From assembly GCA_028456385.1 (NCBI GenBank), contig JALNQF010000080.1, positions 1 to 64,000 on the forward strand: DNA of 64,000 nucleotides, read 5' to 3'. The translations under genes and the position numbers were made by a program. The first letter of the stretch is position 1. Every line of letters starts with the position of its first letter. Under the pieces are notes generated by a model. It was not told the DNA's origin, made no database searches, and worked only from the letters and a program-made list of their open reading frames with translations. Source of the DNA: Ophiosphaerella korrae (taxonomy: Eukaryota > Ascomycota > Dothideomycetes > Pleosporales > Phaeosphaeriaceae). This document shows, in pieces, positions 22,099 through 32,287 of this stretch.

Positions 22099-23043
22099 CT
22101 AGCATGCACACCCGCTTTCGTTACCCTTGAGATCGATCGGAATAGTTTCGGGGAAATCGTTGTTGAAATCGCCCACATCCTCCTGGGCAAGAGCTTGTCG
22201 TGCAATAACTGAATAAGTTAGTCAAGTGCATCCAAGGACTGGCACATGCTGTACATACCTTCGAAAGCTTGCTCAACATTGACCGCTTCCTTTGCGCTCG
22301 TCTCAAAATATGGGATCCCACCTTTCGATTGGCAAAAGGCCATGGCACGTTTCGATGAGATCTGCAAGCGATCAGCACATGTATGGAGTAAAAGTACACA
22401 CCCACAACTCACCATCCTCTTGCTTTCCTCAACATCGATCTTGTTGCCAATCACAACCTAGCTACGTTAGTCCTGTGCCCTCATGCTTTTACTCGCACCA
22501 CCTACAAATGGAAAGCTCTCTGGATCCATTGGGCTGGCCTGGACCAGAAATTCATCGCGCCAGCTGTCCAGTGTGTCGAAGCTCTTTGAGTTGTTGACAT
22601 CGTATACGAGCACGCAGCAATCGGCGCCTCGGTAGAAGGCCACACCTAGTGATTGGAATCGCTCCTGGCCGGCCGTGTCCCAGAGCTATTGAAGTCAGCC
22701 TGTTGTCTATACAGTATAGCTTTCTGTACCCACCTGCATCGTAACCAGCCTGTCGTCGACCAGTACTTCCTTGGTCAAAAAGTCGGCGCCTATTGTTGCC
22801 TTGTAGCTTGCGCTGAATTTCTTGTTCACCTATACCGTGCGGATAAGCTTCTGATATCTGGAGATTTACACGTATGTGCTTGGAAGCGCTGGTGTCAAAG
22901 AGGGTCGTACATATTGGTTCATCAAGCTCGTCTTTCCAACCCCGCTGTCTCCGAGGATAATCACCTGCGTCATGTGAGTAAATACCTAAACATGCCATCA
23001 CAAGCTGTAGTACCTTGAGGAGAACCTTCTTCCTTGACGCCAT
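22099..23043 (-). CDS. ypt7: Rab7-type GTPase Ypt7, 7 exons, 205 aa
   Basis: Small GTPase directing late endosome and vacuole fusion through the HOPS complex. Exons 23014-23043, 22911-22964, 22734-22829, 22506-22685, 22413-22457, 22259-22361 and 22099-22208 join in phase to exactly 205 residues. All Rab motifs are present: [18 protein letters not shown].. P-loop (GDSGVGKTS), switch [13 protein letters not shown], switch [34 protein letters not shown], and the Rab7-type geranylgeranylated C-terminus ending CAC. The P-loop residue and GQ glutamine are unchanged, so the enzyme should cycle normally. The ten-codon first exon and the 15-codon fifth exon make it easy to miss. Confidence 0.95.
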
Positions 23044-23958
23044 GATGTTTGGTATGGGTGTATGGACGTGGGAGCAGTCGGGCGCACTTGTCGGTGAGGA
23101 AGGGCGGCTTCAGTGTTGAGATTTGGCTGGGAATCGAGCGGTTTACGATATGTTGAGTGACGGGATGAGCCGAAGAATAGCTATTTAGAGGCGCCGAGGG
23201 TTTGGAGAACAGGCGAGTGCTGGTATTGCGTCTATGGAGTGGATGGACGTCGAGTGAACTGAATAGGATCCAAGACCTTCCTCGTGATGTAACCAGCTAT
23301 CAGCCTCGCCAAGCCACTAGCCGCCAGAGCTTCGACCAACCACCTGCTCAGCGTCGGCCAGCCCATGCCCTCCAGATCCACGTCTGCCTTTGTGCAAAGA
23401 ATCTATCTAAATGTAGTGTCCCTGTCTTTTGCTCTCTTGACGCTAGAGCTTCATATATGCAGATTACAGAACAGGGCTAACTCTAGCTACAACTTCAACT
23501 TCCCTGTGTAGAATCGGCATCGCTGGCAACAATTCGCTACTTGGCGGGTCGAGGGGATGCAGCTCGAGTACCCAATCGGCGTCGATTGGTTCAACGATGG
23601 TGGGCTCAGCTCAGCTCCAGGCTTCAGCCTGACGGTCTTCACTCTTTTGGGTTAGCGATCGTAGTCCGACATCAAATTGCGCATCCGTTATCCATTCCAC
23701 AGGTTTCATTCGATGCCTTTATCTAGTAGTCCAATGACGTGCAAGTACAAGCCGCTCACAGACCCCCAAAACCAAATAAGGGTGGCCATCATTCAGCCTA
23801 GTGCCTTCAATGATCCTATTTGTATCTCGTTCCAAGTCAGATCTCTAATGGTAAGCTAGCTTTCCAATCAAAGGATATCGTGAGGGTGGCATAAATTCTT
23901 CGACCAACTGTAACAGGGCATGAATGCGTCTTGCGCTAGCCAATGATTAGAAAAAGTA
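23044..23958. other. intergenic, nothing recognised
   Basis: Upstream region of ypt7 running to the HET fragment. Small frames (plus 23202-23480, 23541-23726) have no family pattern. Confidence 0.5.
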
Positions 23959-24350
23959 TTGATCAAAACTGGAGCAATCGCTGCCCGCTCAATGAGCCAT
24001 TTGATCAAAACTGGGAGGATACCTCTGCACTACGAAGCTCTCTCCTACGCCTGGAAAAGTAATCCTTCGTTCATTCACGCCCGTACCATTGGTCCAAAAA
24101 CCATCTCCACAGCACGCAATCTAGATGTTGCGCTAAGGCACTTCCGCTACCTGGATAAGACGCGCATGGTTTGGATTGATGCTGTGTACATCTATCATGT
24201 CGACCCAGCGACAGCGACCTTTGAAACTGAGGATTTATGCCGCCAAAAACAACGGTCTCTGAAGTTCAGACTCCGTAATACAAGTTCTACTAGGCATTTA
24301 ATATCTGCTTCGTCAGCTACACTAGTATTTGTAACCGTAAGTTAGGTGGC
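23959..24350 (+). pseudogene. HET-domain gene fragment, cut within the ICIDQ motif and continued by foreign sequence
   Basis: HET proteins trigger heterokaryon incompatibility. Residues HYEALSYAWK (from about 24028), then TARNLDVALRHFRYLDKTRMVWIDAV are the first half of a HET domain. Where the motif should read C-I-D-Q the frame reads YIYHVDPATATFE and the similarity ends at about 24192. The following ~150 bp resembles the sequence that interrupts a second HET fragment at 46.3-46.45 kb. The 3' half of HET is absent. A 12-base direct repeat (GATCAAAACTGG) lies at about 23960 and 24003 at the 5' border. No plausible start methionine with leader; non-functional. Confidence 0.75.
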
Positions 24351-25196
24351 CTAAAACTGGACTGGAGAGCTTGTACATAGTACTCCAAGCGAAGAAAGGG
24401 AAGGTCTGCTCTCACGTATCGACTATAATCCTCCTGTTCGTTATCCTGTATCAAATAATGATAGATTGGATTAGAGTCTAGGAATCTGCACTCTAATTAA
24501 GGGGTCGTTCACGTGGTTGCATAGGGGGCCATGCTAACCACAATAAAGGGATCAATAGGCAAAACTGCAACAATGGAAGCATGGTCGCGTACGAAGCGAC
24601 AGGTAATATTAATTTTGTATGGTATTGATTGAAAATTCGTCAGACCGAAGACATGAAGCGCAACTTTGGCCCAGCACTACAAACTAGACAGTGCATGGGG
24701 CTTTCACTTCCCTCTTGTGACCCATGCTGTCCGGCAATTCCAGTCTTGCTTCGATAATTCCGATTTCTCACAAAGGTAGTCTTTCGATGCCCGCAAACAA
24801 TCATCTCTGTACGCAGAATTCCAGCAACTCGCATGCCTTCGATCCCGCCAGCAGGCAACATCAATACTCTTCCTCGGCTCTATTAAGAAGACTATTTGGT
24901 TTGCCGACTCCACCTTATCTATGCGGCACCGGGATGCTAACGCCGAGTGGCCAAGCGGGCTCCCGAACTCGTGGCGCCGTATTGGCCGGGAGGCCAATAG
25001 GGGCACATAGCATTGACGGGCTCTGAAAAACGCAATGGCTGGTATTGGTTCCGTTGGAGCTGTCGCATAGACGAAGATTGCGGCTTACCACCCTCCAGGA
25101 CTAAATCGAGATCGTGACCGACTTTGGATGACTGTGCAGTTCTAGCTGCGACGGTACCAAGATAGAGTGAACTATATAACCTCAAGGTCAAGTAGC
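24351..25196. other. accessory-region spacer, nothing recognised
   Basis: No coding family recognised on either strand; a GC-rich patch at about 24930-25010 breaks the otherwise AT-leaning sequence. Possibly remnants of decayed genes. Confidence 0.4.
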
Positions 25197-26150
25197 CTAG
25201 AACAGAGTGATTCTAAGGGGCCTATGATATACAATAGGGTGACCGTAGAGATGCAACAATAAATAGACGTAATGGCTAGCGACGAGTATTGCAATAATCA
25301 AAATAGCATGACGGACAAGCGCCATCACGCTCCTTATGCTAGGTAGAACAGCTTGAGGGACTTTGATCAAGGACAAATGTGTTACGTCGTCGAGGAAAGT
25401 ACTGCATACCCTGCATACGATACTTCGAACAGCGTCAATATTATTCGTACTTGCGTATGTATGGCCCGAGTCATTGAGAACCGTTGTTGCGAGATCCTTT
25501 CGTCTTCTCTTGATGCTGGAACATAACAGGTTGAAGCTGTCTTCTATAGCAGCGTCGGCAGTTGCTTTGGCCTCTCTGCGAGCTTTCAAAATGTCTTTGC
25601 AGGTTTTACCATTATCATCCCAAATATCAGGATCAACTACTAGCTCACCCGCCTCCAGCTCCTTGATAGTGGCATTGTCTCCGTGTTCAGCCGCAAGCTG
25701 TAGTATGGTCTGACACTTGGGGAAGATATGCAATGTGTTCGCTCCCGATGCTAACAGAGATTGTATGATTTGATGGGCTTTATTGTTAACAACGAGACCC
25801 ATCACGTTTAGGCCTGCATTATTTGAGACGTTTAGGTCTGCACCTTCAGCTGTGAGGTATCTGACAGACTCAATTCTACCGAATTGAACTGCATAGCACA
25901 GCGCGGTGAATCCCATGTTGTCTTGGATATCCAGATTTGCGCCCTACTGAACTAGCAGGGCCATATAGTTCTTTAGGTCGTCATGCTGCATTGCAGCAAT
26001 ATGCAATGCAGTTTCGCCAAATTCGGATCGAATACTGACGTCTGCACCTGCTCTGAGCAGTGGCTTGATGCAAGATGGTGATCGCGATGCCACTGCACAG
26101 TTCAATGCATCAGACTGAGCAACGCGACGATTAGTCCAAAGCGATACCAT
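25197..26150 (-). pseudogene. ankyrin-repeat gene with one in-frame stop, C-terminal membrane helix
   Basis: The minus strand reads ankyrin repeats from 26150: LNCAVASRSPSCIKPLLRAGADVS, FGETALHIAAMQHDDL, then GANLDIQDNMGFTALCYAVQFGRIESVRYLTAEGADLN. A TAG at 25944-25946 breaks the frame between LLVQ and GANLD; the frame is otherwise open for 318 codons. After the repeats comes a charged region and a hydrophobic C-terminal helix (AILIIAILVASHYVYLLLHL). The single stop could be a recent loss, a read error or, less likely, a tiny unrecognised intron. Upstream exons, such as an effector domain, were not found. Lies among HET remnants, as ankyrin proteins of the fungal STAND/NLR-like group often do. 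Confidence 0.68.
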
Positions 26151-28338
26151 GATGCTTCATCAACTATGCAGCAACAAAGTGTTGGTCAGATAGGTAACTT
26201 ATCGAGGCGCACCGGTGAATGGACGACGTGCATGTAACTTACCCTGTTGGAATTGTCGCCGATTCAAGATCGAAAACCCGCCGGAGATCTAGAGTATAAC
26301 AAGTGACTAGTCGTACCAAATTCTCAGCCTCCCATGCCACGTCACTCAGCTTTGCACCTGCCAATCGATAAATTCATCAATACACATGCTAAGCAGTAGC
26401 CTGCATGACCAATGAACAGTATTGCAATGATATTAGGGCTTGCTTGATGAGCTGCACACATCATTTCTGGCGATTTCATGCTGCCCGACTAAGTTAAAGC
26501 GTGTCGATCCCATAGGTCGATTGCTGGTCTTGTAGGCCTCATACATCGAAGATGACTGGATAACGATAGTGGTTGAGAAATGGGCACTCATCCCAGGGTG
26601 AGGGTTTTGCTCATCAACATCGCCAATTGGTGCCTGCGGAAAGCTATCGATGATATACGTACATAGTGTGTGCCTCGTAGTTGATGCAGGCTTCAGTGGG
26701 TATTGACCGGAGGCCTTGGCTCACATCTCACACCAAATGAGGGCTTCTTTTGACCAGAATCACAAGATCCGCGGAGTGATGAATACTGGAGGAACGACAG
26801 CGAAAGAAAATGTACTATCCTCCTTTCCAAACACTTTAGCACTCCAAGACCACCGCATCAGCCTCGTGCACCAACAGTGATCATGCCTGACTCGTACATG
26901 CCCACCCTGTCTCCTATTCGTACCGGTGTTATGTTAGCACTATTAGAGCCTTTTATGGACAGCAAGGAACCCATGGTGGCGATTGCGTCCCGGGAGAGGA
27001 CCCGCTTGAGGTGAAAGCCTCGACTGCAAGGTCCGCTAAGATGGCTAAAGAGCATACTGGCTACTCTAGGTAATCTTAGTGTTCTGTATGATGTCCTCAT
27101 TAGTCTAACTTTCCATAGTCAGCCAGCTAAAGGCACGAATTCTAGCGAGAAAGGACGGGATGGTGGAAAGTGAGGGGGTTGCGTAAAGCAACACAGCCAT
27201 GATGTATTCTTTTAGACGGAGTCTCTAGAAGCAATAGTCAATATAAGAAGCTGCGGGTATTTTGTCAGCTCCGATATTCTACTACCTAGACTTAGCATAG
27301 CAATGTAGCACAAATAACCCTTTCTACAAGTGCAATCTCAAGCGCTCTTCTTCGAGAGTTTCAGGCCTACGTTCCTTGAGGCTATTGAAGCCATTAAAAC
27401 ATGGTACTTTAAGACCAACATGGAGAATTGTACCCAACGGTGAAGTAGTGGTAGCATTAGTTACCCAGGTCGTATTGCAATGTATCGCCATTCGCCAGCA
27501 TAACTATCGAGAAGCATGAATAAAATCTTGTGGCTATAGACAATGATTTGTAGATAATCAAGAGATAGCAACGTTCTAACTGCGCGTTGCCTGGCACCTG
27601 AAGCTTTGGCTTAACCTTGTGTACAAGTTAGGTGCGACACACTTAGTTATATTATGTTTTAAAGTAACATAGCACAACAGTCTCTGGTATCTGTTCTTCG
27701 CACGCCCAAGCGATGTACTATCAGTATTCATAATTGGAGATCGGATTCGGTTATGCCTAAGAGTACGTAGAGTCAATTTGAATAAATTGGCACTGCGTAA
27801 AGTTTGTAGATGTACAGTATTCAGTCGCTGTTAAGTAAATGTTTAAGGGTTCTTGAGACAATCTCTTCTCTTATGTTTATCAATGCTCTAAATTGTTATA
27901 TTTTTTATAGCAAAATCTGATAGTAGACCCTACTCCATTCTACTTTTACCCTATAGTAGCAGTATGATCTCTACTGCGGTTGCCCTATACCTAGTACTGA
28001 ATCCTAAACTATATACTAGATATTCGAAAGCTGAAAGATTAAGGCCTGGAATAAGGCCATTTGCACCGAAGCAATTGTTGTTTATTATATCATTCGTAAT
28101 CCAAGGCACGTTAGCTTTAGTAAGATACAAAGAACCGTAAATTCGTAACATCGTATAGTTGGAACTATTCTATGTAACGGGGAAAGGAAGCGAAGGGTTA
28201 ACATAATAGTAGGCAATGGAGGCAAACCCCCTAATAGAAAAATGTTGGGAGCACTAGTTCATCTTGTGGTGACAGTACTGCTAGCGCTACCGGTCTCTTA
28301 TCGAACAAAGTAGGAAAAATTACAGAGGTGTTTTATTC
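26151..28338. other. long accessory spacer without a recognisable gene
   Basis: About 2.2 kb of mixed composition, AT-rich from about 27200 on. An 80-codon minus frame at 26858-27100 was examined and not recognised. I see no intact gene, RNA gene or terminal repeats; probably decayed sequence. Confidence 0.45.
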
Positions 28339-29690
28339 GTGTACTCAAGAGCTATGGTGCGTTTACTCACTTGGGTCAACACAATTTGTATCGACCAAAA
28401 CTCACTAGACGAGAAAAATAAACAAGTGAACTTAATGCGGAGAATTTACCAGGAAGTGAGCTCCGTCCTAATCTGGCTGGGGCCCGGGCAGGATAACAGT
28501 AAGGAAGCACTTGATATGATCCGGTACGTGGGAAGTTACCTGAAATACAATTTGTCCACGCAATCTGCGCGCCCTTCGGACCATTGCCCAGAGTCGGAAA
28601 AACGCTGGGCAGACCTCAGCGCAATTATTCCATTCAAAAATGGAGAACTTGATAGCGTCCTGGATTTATTCAGGCGGCCCTACTTCAGGCCGTGTGTCTC
28701 CATGGGTAGAGTGGGCATTCTCAAAACGCAACTTTCGTTCCTATATGAGCTTTGTTACTTTTCCAAAAATATCCAATACGCCTCGCTTCGGATGACGCTT
28801 CTTGATTCTCAATGTCAGGATCCTCGAGACAAGATTTTCAGCACCTTATCTCTATTTATGTCTTACCGATCGGCAATTGGGAATTGTGCCAGATTACTCT
28901 AAAAATGTTGAACAATTGTATATTGACGTTGCAAAACGCGCCATGCTTTACCAGCAAACCCTCCGGCTTCTCGCATCATGTGTTCTATCACTAAGGGTTC
29001 TTTATATACCTAGCTAGAACCCTGACCAGTCTGTGCCATGGCAAGAAACGCGAGATTTATACACAACTTGGAGTGCCTGCGGTTGGATTACTCCCAAGGT
29101 TTCTATTTATCGTGAGAAATTCATGTGCACTATTGGAATCAAAACTTCACAAGTCCAATCCGTCACGAAAGTTCCCAACTAAGTGTCCTACACTGAAAAT
29201 GTGGCCCTGTTAGAAATCTTGCGAACGCTCAAGCCTACTCATATCCCTCATTTCGCACAAGGCGCGATTATACACCAATGGGTTGAGAGACTTTGCTCCA
29301 CATTCCGGAATAGGAGGCAGAGCGACGACTACTTTCCTCCAGAAACAGCGCACCTCGAGTCTGGAGCAAATGTCCGTATTCTGGAAGAAGATATTTGGTC
29401 ATCTAATACAAACCTTAAAACCATGGGAATAAACTCGGATGATTTTGACAACTTCTCGTCCAATTGGTATGATGACTGGAATGGTGGGCTTCTTTTCAAG
29501 CTAATGGCAACGTTGGATTTGCCGCCCACGACGAGGTACAGGAAGGCGATCTAGTCGCGGTACCACTCGGATGCCGATATCCTGTCCTGCTTCGCCAAAC
29601 CTCGCATCTCGACATGGAGGGACTCGAGACCTGGGGAAGTTGTGAGCGTAGCTCAAGACACTGGACTAATGAACGGGGAGATTGTATATG
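28339..29690 (+). pseudogene. HET-domain gene remnant, 5' truncated and frameshifted
   Basis: Starts inside the HET domain with VNTICIDQNSLDEKNKQV, then MRRIYQEVSSVLIWLGPG, LFRRPYF and CQDPRDKIFSTLSLF, in the normal HET order. The first HET motif (ALSYxWG) is missing upstream. A +1 shift near 28880 moves the frame before VPDYSKNVEQLYIDVAKRA, a TAG follows near 29015, and the C-terminal region is found in pieces, ending with GDLVAVPLGCRYPVLLRQ near 29555-29610, which is the typical end motif of large HET proteins. At least three lesions, so non-functional. Unlike the 24-kb and 46-kb fragments its CIDQ motif is uninterrupted. Confidence 0.8.
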
Positions 29691-30592
29691 GTGCCAAGCT
29701 GCCCTCATATTGGAGACCTGTTCAAGACGTAGCCACAGATGGCATGGAATGAATTGATATATATATATATATATAAAGTTGGTATTTGCGATTCTAAGAC
29801 CCACACTTTGAAGACGGATCCCGCCGAGATTCTCGCTGAAATGGGCATCAAAGTTGAAAGTTATCAGCGGGATCCTCACCGAGTCGAGGCCCTTCCGGAA
29901 ACGCTGCGTGCTTACCGGAGTGCAACTAGAGGATCTCATAATTGCGTAAAATTTAATTTGGGGTGTCCGTCTAGAAGAGACGTAGTCTCTTTGACCGATA
30001 TCAAGTTACTCTGTGGGAGGAGTGCTAGGAATGGATGAAAGCAGGTTTCAGAGAACTGTGGGTATTCTTCCAACAAATCAAGTTTGCAAAGAGCAGTAGA
30101 GGAAGGTAAAGCACAAGAAATTCGCTATTTGCATCCCCTACTATCTATATTTGAGCCACAAGGTTTAAAATTCAGTTTCACTGATGCTTCCAATTTTGTT
30201 GGTATAGTTTCATATGAACGTCGATAATAATTTTCTTGCTATATGTCTCATACGGTAGCGTATTATGATGGTAAGTCTAGTAATATGATGTTCTAGCGCT
30301 GTCTAAATTCGACTATAATTGGTTGCAGTACGGATGCCAGCGCTACTAACCTGTAGATTTTGAGCGACCTTCTTGCCTGCACATTGTTATATTTTCATGA
30401 CGTCGTTCGTTCTGTACCAATGTGCGTTCCACATCCGATGCCGACCGACATTGTCGCCCCTCACTAATGTTTCCCGTGTGGGGATCCGGCCTAATTCGCG
30501 CCATGATAGTGTGTACCATTATGATCAATTCAGTATATGATGTAGTGTGTAATGTCAGACAGTGCAGCCTCCACAGGAGCTGAGTTGTCACA
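29691..30592. other. intergenic between HET remnant and MDR oxidoreductase
   Basis: Contains the AT microsatellite at 29757-29775 and otherwise no recognisable feature. Confidence 0.45.
29757..29775. repeat. AT dinucleotide microsatellite
   Basis: Nine and a half uninterrupted AT units just downstream of the HET remnant. Confidence 0.9.
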
Positions 30593-31693
30593 ATGTCGCA
30601 TACCACCAAGACCGAAGCATGCATAACATCGACAATGAGAGCATGGCAATGGTCAGTGTGTAGCAATACTCTCGAGAATTCAATCAAATTAAATCCTACT
30701 GCACCAATGCCAACACCGAAACGATCACTCTCACCGGGCGAGTCTTTGATCAAAGTTCATGCTGCCGCGCTGAACCCTGTGGACTACAAACTCGCTGAAC
30801 TGCTAATAGTTGGACGTATGGCCATCCCAAAACCCGCAACGCCCGGGCTCGACTTCGCAGGAAGAGTAGTTGAAGTAGGCCCAGATTGTCATGTCAAAGT
30901 CGGGCAAATGGTGTTTGGCAAACTCGAGCCAAAGCAGCAATTTGGAACGCTTGGAGAATATATTGTTGGATCGAAAGCTGGGACTGTGCCTTTGCCAGAT
31001 GGTATTACGGTGGAACAAGCGGCGACGCTGGGTGTTTGTGGGCTGGTCACATATCAGTGTCTTGCCCCGAATGTTAAGCGCGGCGATCGTGTTTTCATCA
31101 ACGGTGGATCTGGCGGGACAGGGACTTTCGCGATACAAATTGCAAAAGCGTTGGGTTGCTTTGTTACTACAACATGTTCAGGTACGAGCGTAAAAATCTG
31201 GATGTTTCGATGCTGAAGCCACCTAGCCTCTAATACCCAGCTGTGCAAGAACCTTGGAGCAGATGAGGTGATTGACTACCGCAAAAACGATGTTCCAGCA
31301 CTCCTGTCGAAAAGTGAAAAGCGATACAATATGGTACTCGACAACGTGGGTTACAGCTTCGAACTATACTGGAAATCCCCCAACTTCACCATACCTGGCG
31401 CCAAGTACGTGCAAATCGGCTCCCAAGTTAGTTTGCACTTTATCTACGACCTTGCTTTTCGCTTCTTAGTGCCTGGATGGCTCGGTGGCGGAAAACGGCC
31501 ATTCTCCTTTGGCCTGGCGTCGACGAATTTTGACGATTTCACGAAGCTGGGGCAATTAGTGAGAGAGGGGAAAGTCAAGCCTGTTATTGACCAAGTATTT
31601 CTTTTTGAAGATGTGCCGAAGGCTTACGCAAAGCTGAAGGAAGGCCGATCAAGGGGCAAAATCGTGGTTCAAGTCGCGAGTGAAAAGAAGTGA
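30593..31693 (+). CDS. zinc-less MDR oxidoreductase (quinone oxidoreductase/RTN4IP1-like), 2 exons, about 351 aa
   Basis: NADPH-dependent reductase of the medium-chain superfamily. Exons 30593-31181 and 31227-31693 join in phase. N-terminal GroES-like fold with AALNPVDYKL and TPGLDFAGRVVEVG, Rossmann motif INGGSGGTGTFAIQIAKALG, then LGADEVIDYRKNDV and the C-terminal GRSRGKIVVQV. The structural-zinc cysteines and the catalytic zinc ligands of alcohol dehydrogenases are absent, so it should act on quinone or enone substrates. The family methionine is probably MRAWQWS at 30635; the ATG at 30593 adds fourteen residues. About 600 bp upstream of the convergent Zn2Cys6 regulator gene; possible co-function with the NmrA-like gene is inferred from proximity only. 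Confidence 0.87.
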
Positions 31694-32287
31694 TCGCTAC
31701 ATTTGCGACTTTCAGAGTTTATTGCATCATTATAGTGTACTTAGACCAAACGAATTGCAAGTTTCTATCTTGAGCTTCGCCTTTCGCTTGACATTTTAGT
31801 GTATTGTGGGGTAATATGTTCGCATTTGTCAAGAAAGACGTGGTATGAGAAAAAGCCTTGTTTTCCCGGAAGGGCACCCAATTCATTCAACGCTTACATG
31901 CCAATAACTTATATTTCCGGGCTTCGACAAGCCAAGATCTAACCCAGAAGTACTTAGATTCAAGTTGTTCGGAATCCTAAAAGTAGCCCTCGGTAATGAA
32001 AGTGGTTGCCTTCTGCGAAGCGAAGGCACGATGATGCTACCATATGACATTACAGTGCCCGTAAGGTGGAAGATGTCGAATTAGGAAGCTCATCGAGCAT
32101 TGTAATGCAAATAGCTACTTCGATCAATGCCGTCCGAGACCAGCCATCACCCTTGTTGTTGAGTAACTTTCACAAGAGCAGTAGTAGGACGAGGTAGGTA
32201 AACACACTATACATTTACGATACGAAGGACATGCTTCACCATCCATTGTATCTAAAAGTACGCATTGTCCAAAGCACCCAAAAAACG
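31694..32287. other. intergenic between convergent genes, nothing recognised
   Basis: 3' flanks of the MDR oxidoreductase and the Zn2Cys6 regulator. Confidence 0.5.

Noticed and set aside
24930..25010. GC-rich patch with possible stem, considered as a tRNA
   Set aside because: No T-loop GGTTCRANYCC and no box A; no tRNA-like structure was found anywhere in the window.
26858..27100. 80-codon minus-strand frame
   Set aside because: Looked at as a possible exon of the ankyrin gene, but it does not join in frame and has no ankyrin or effector motif.
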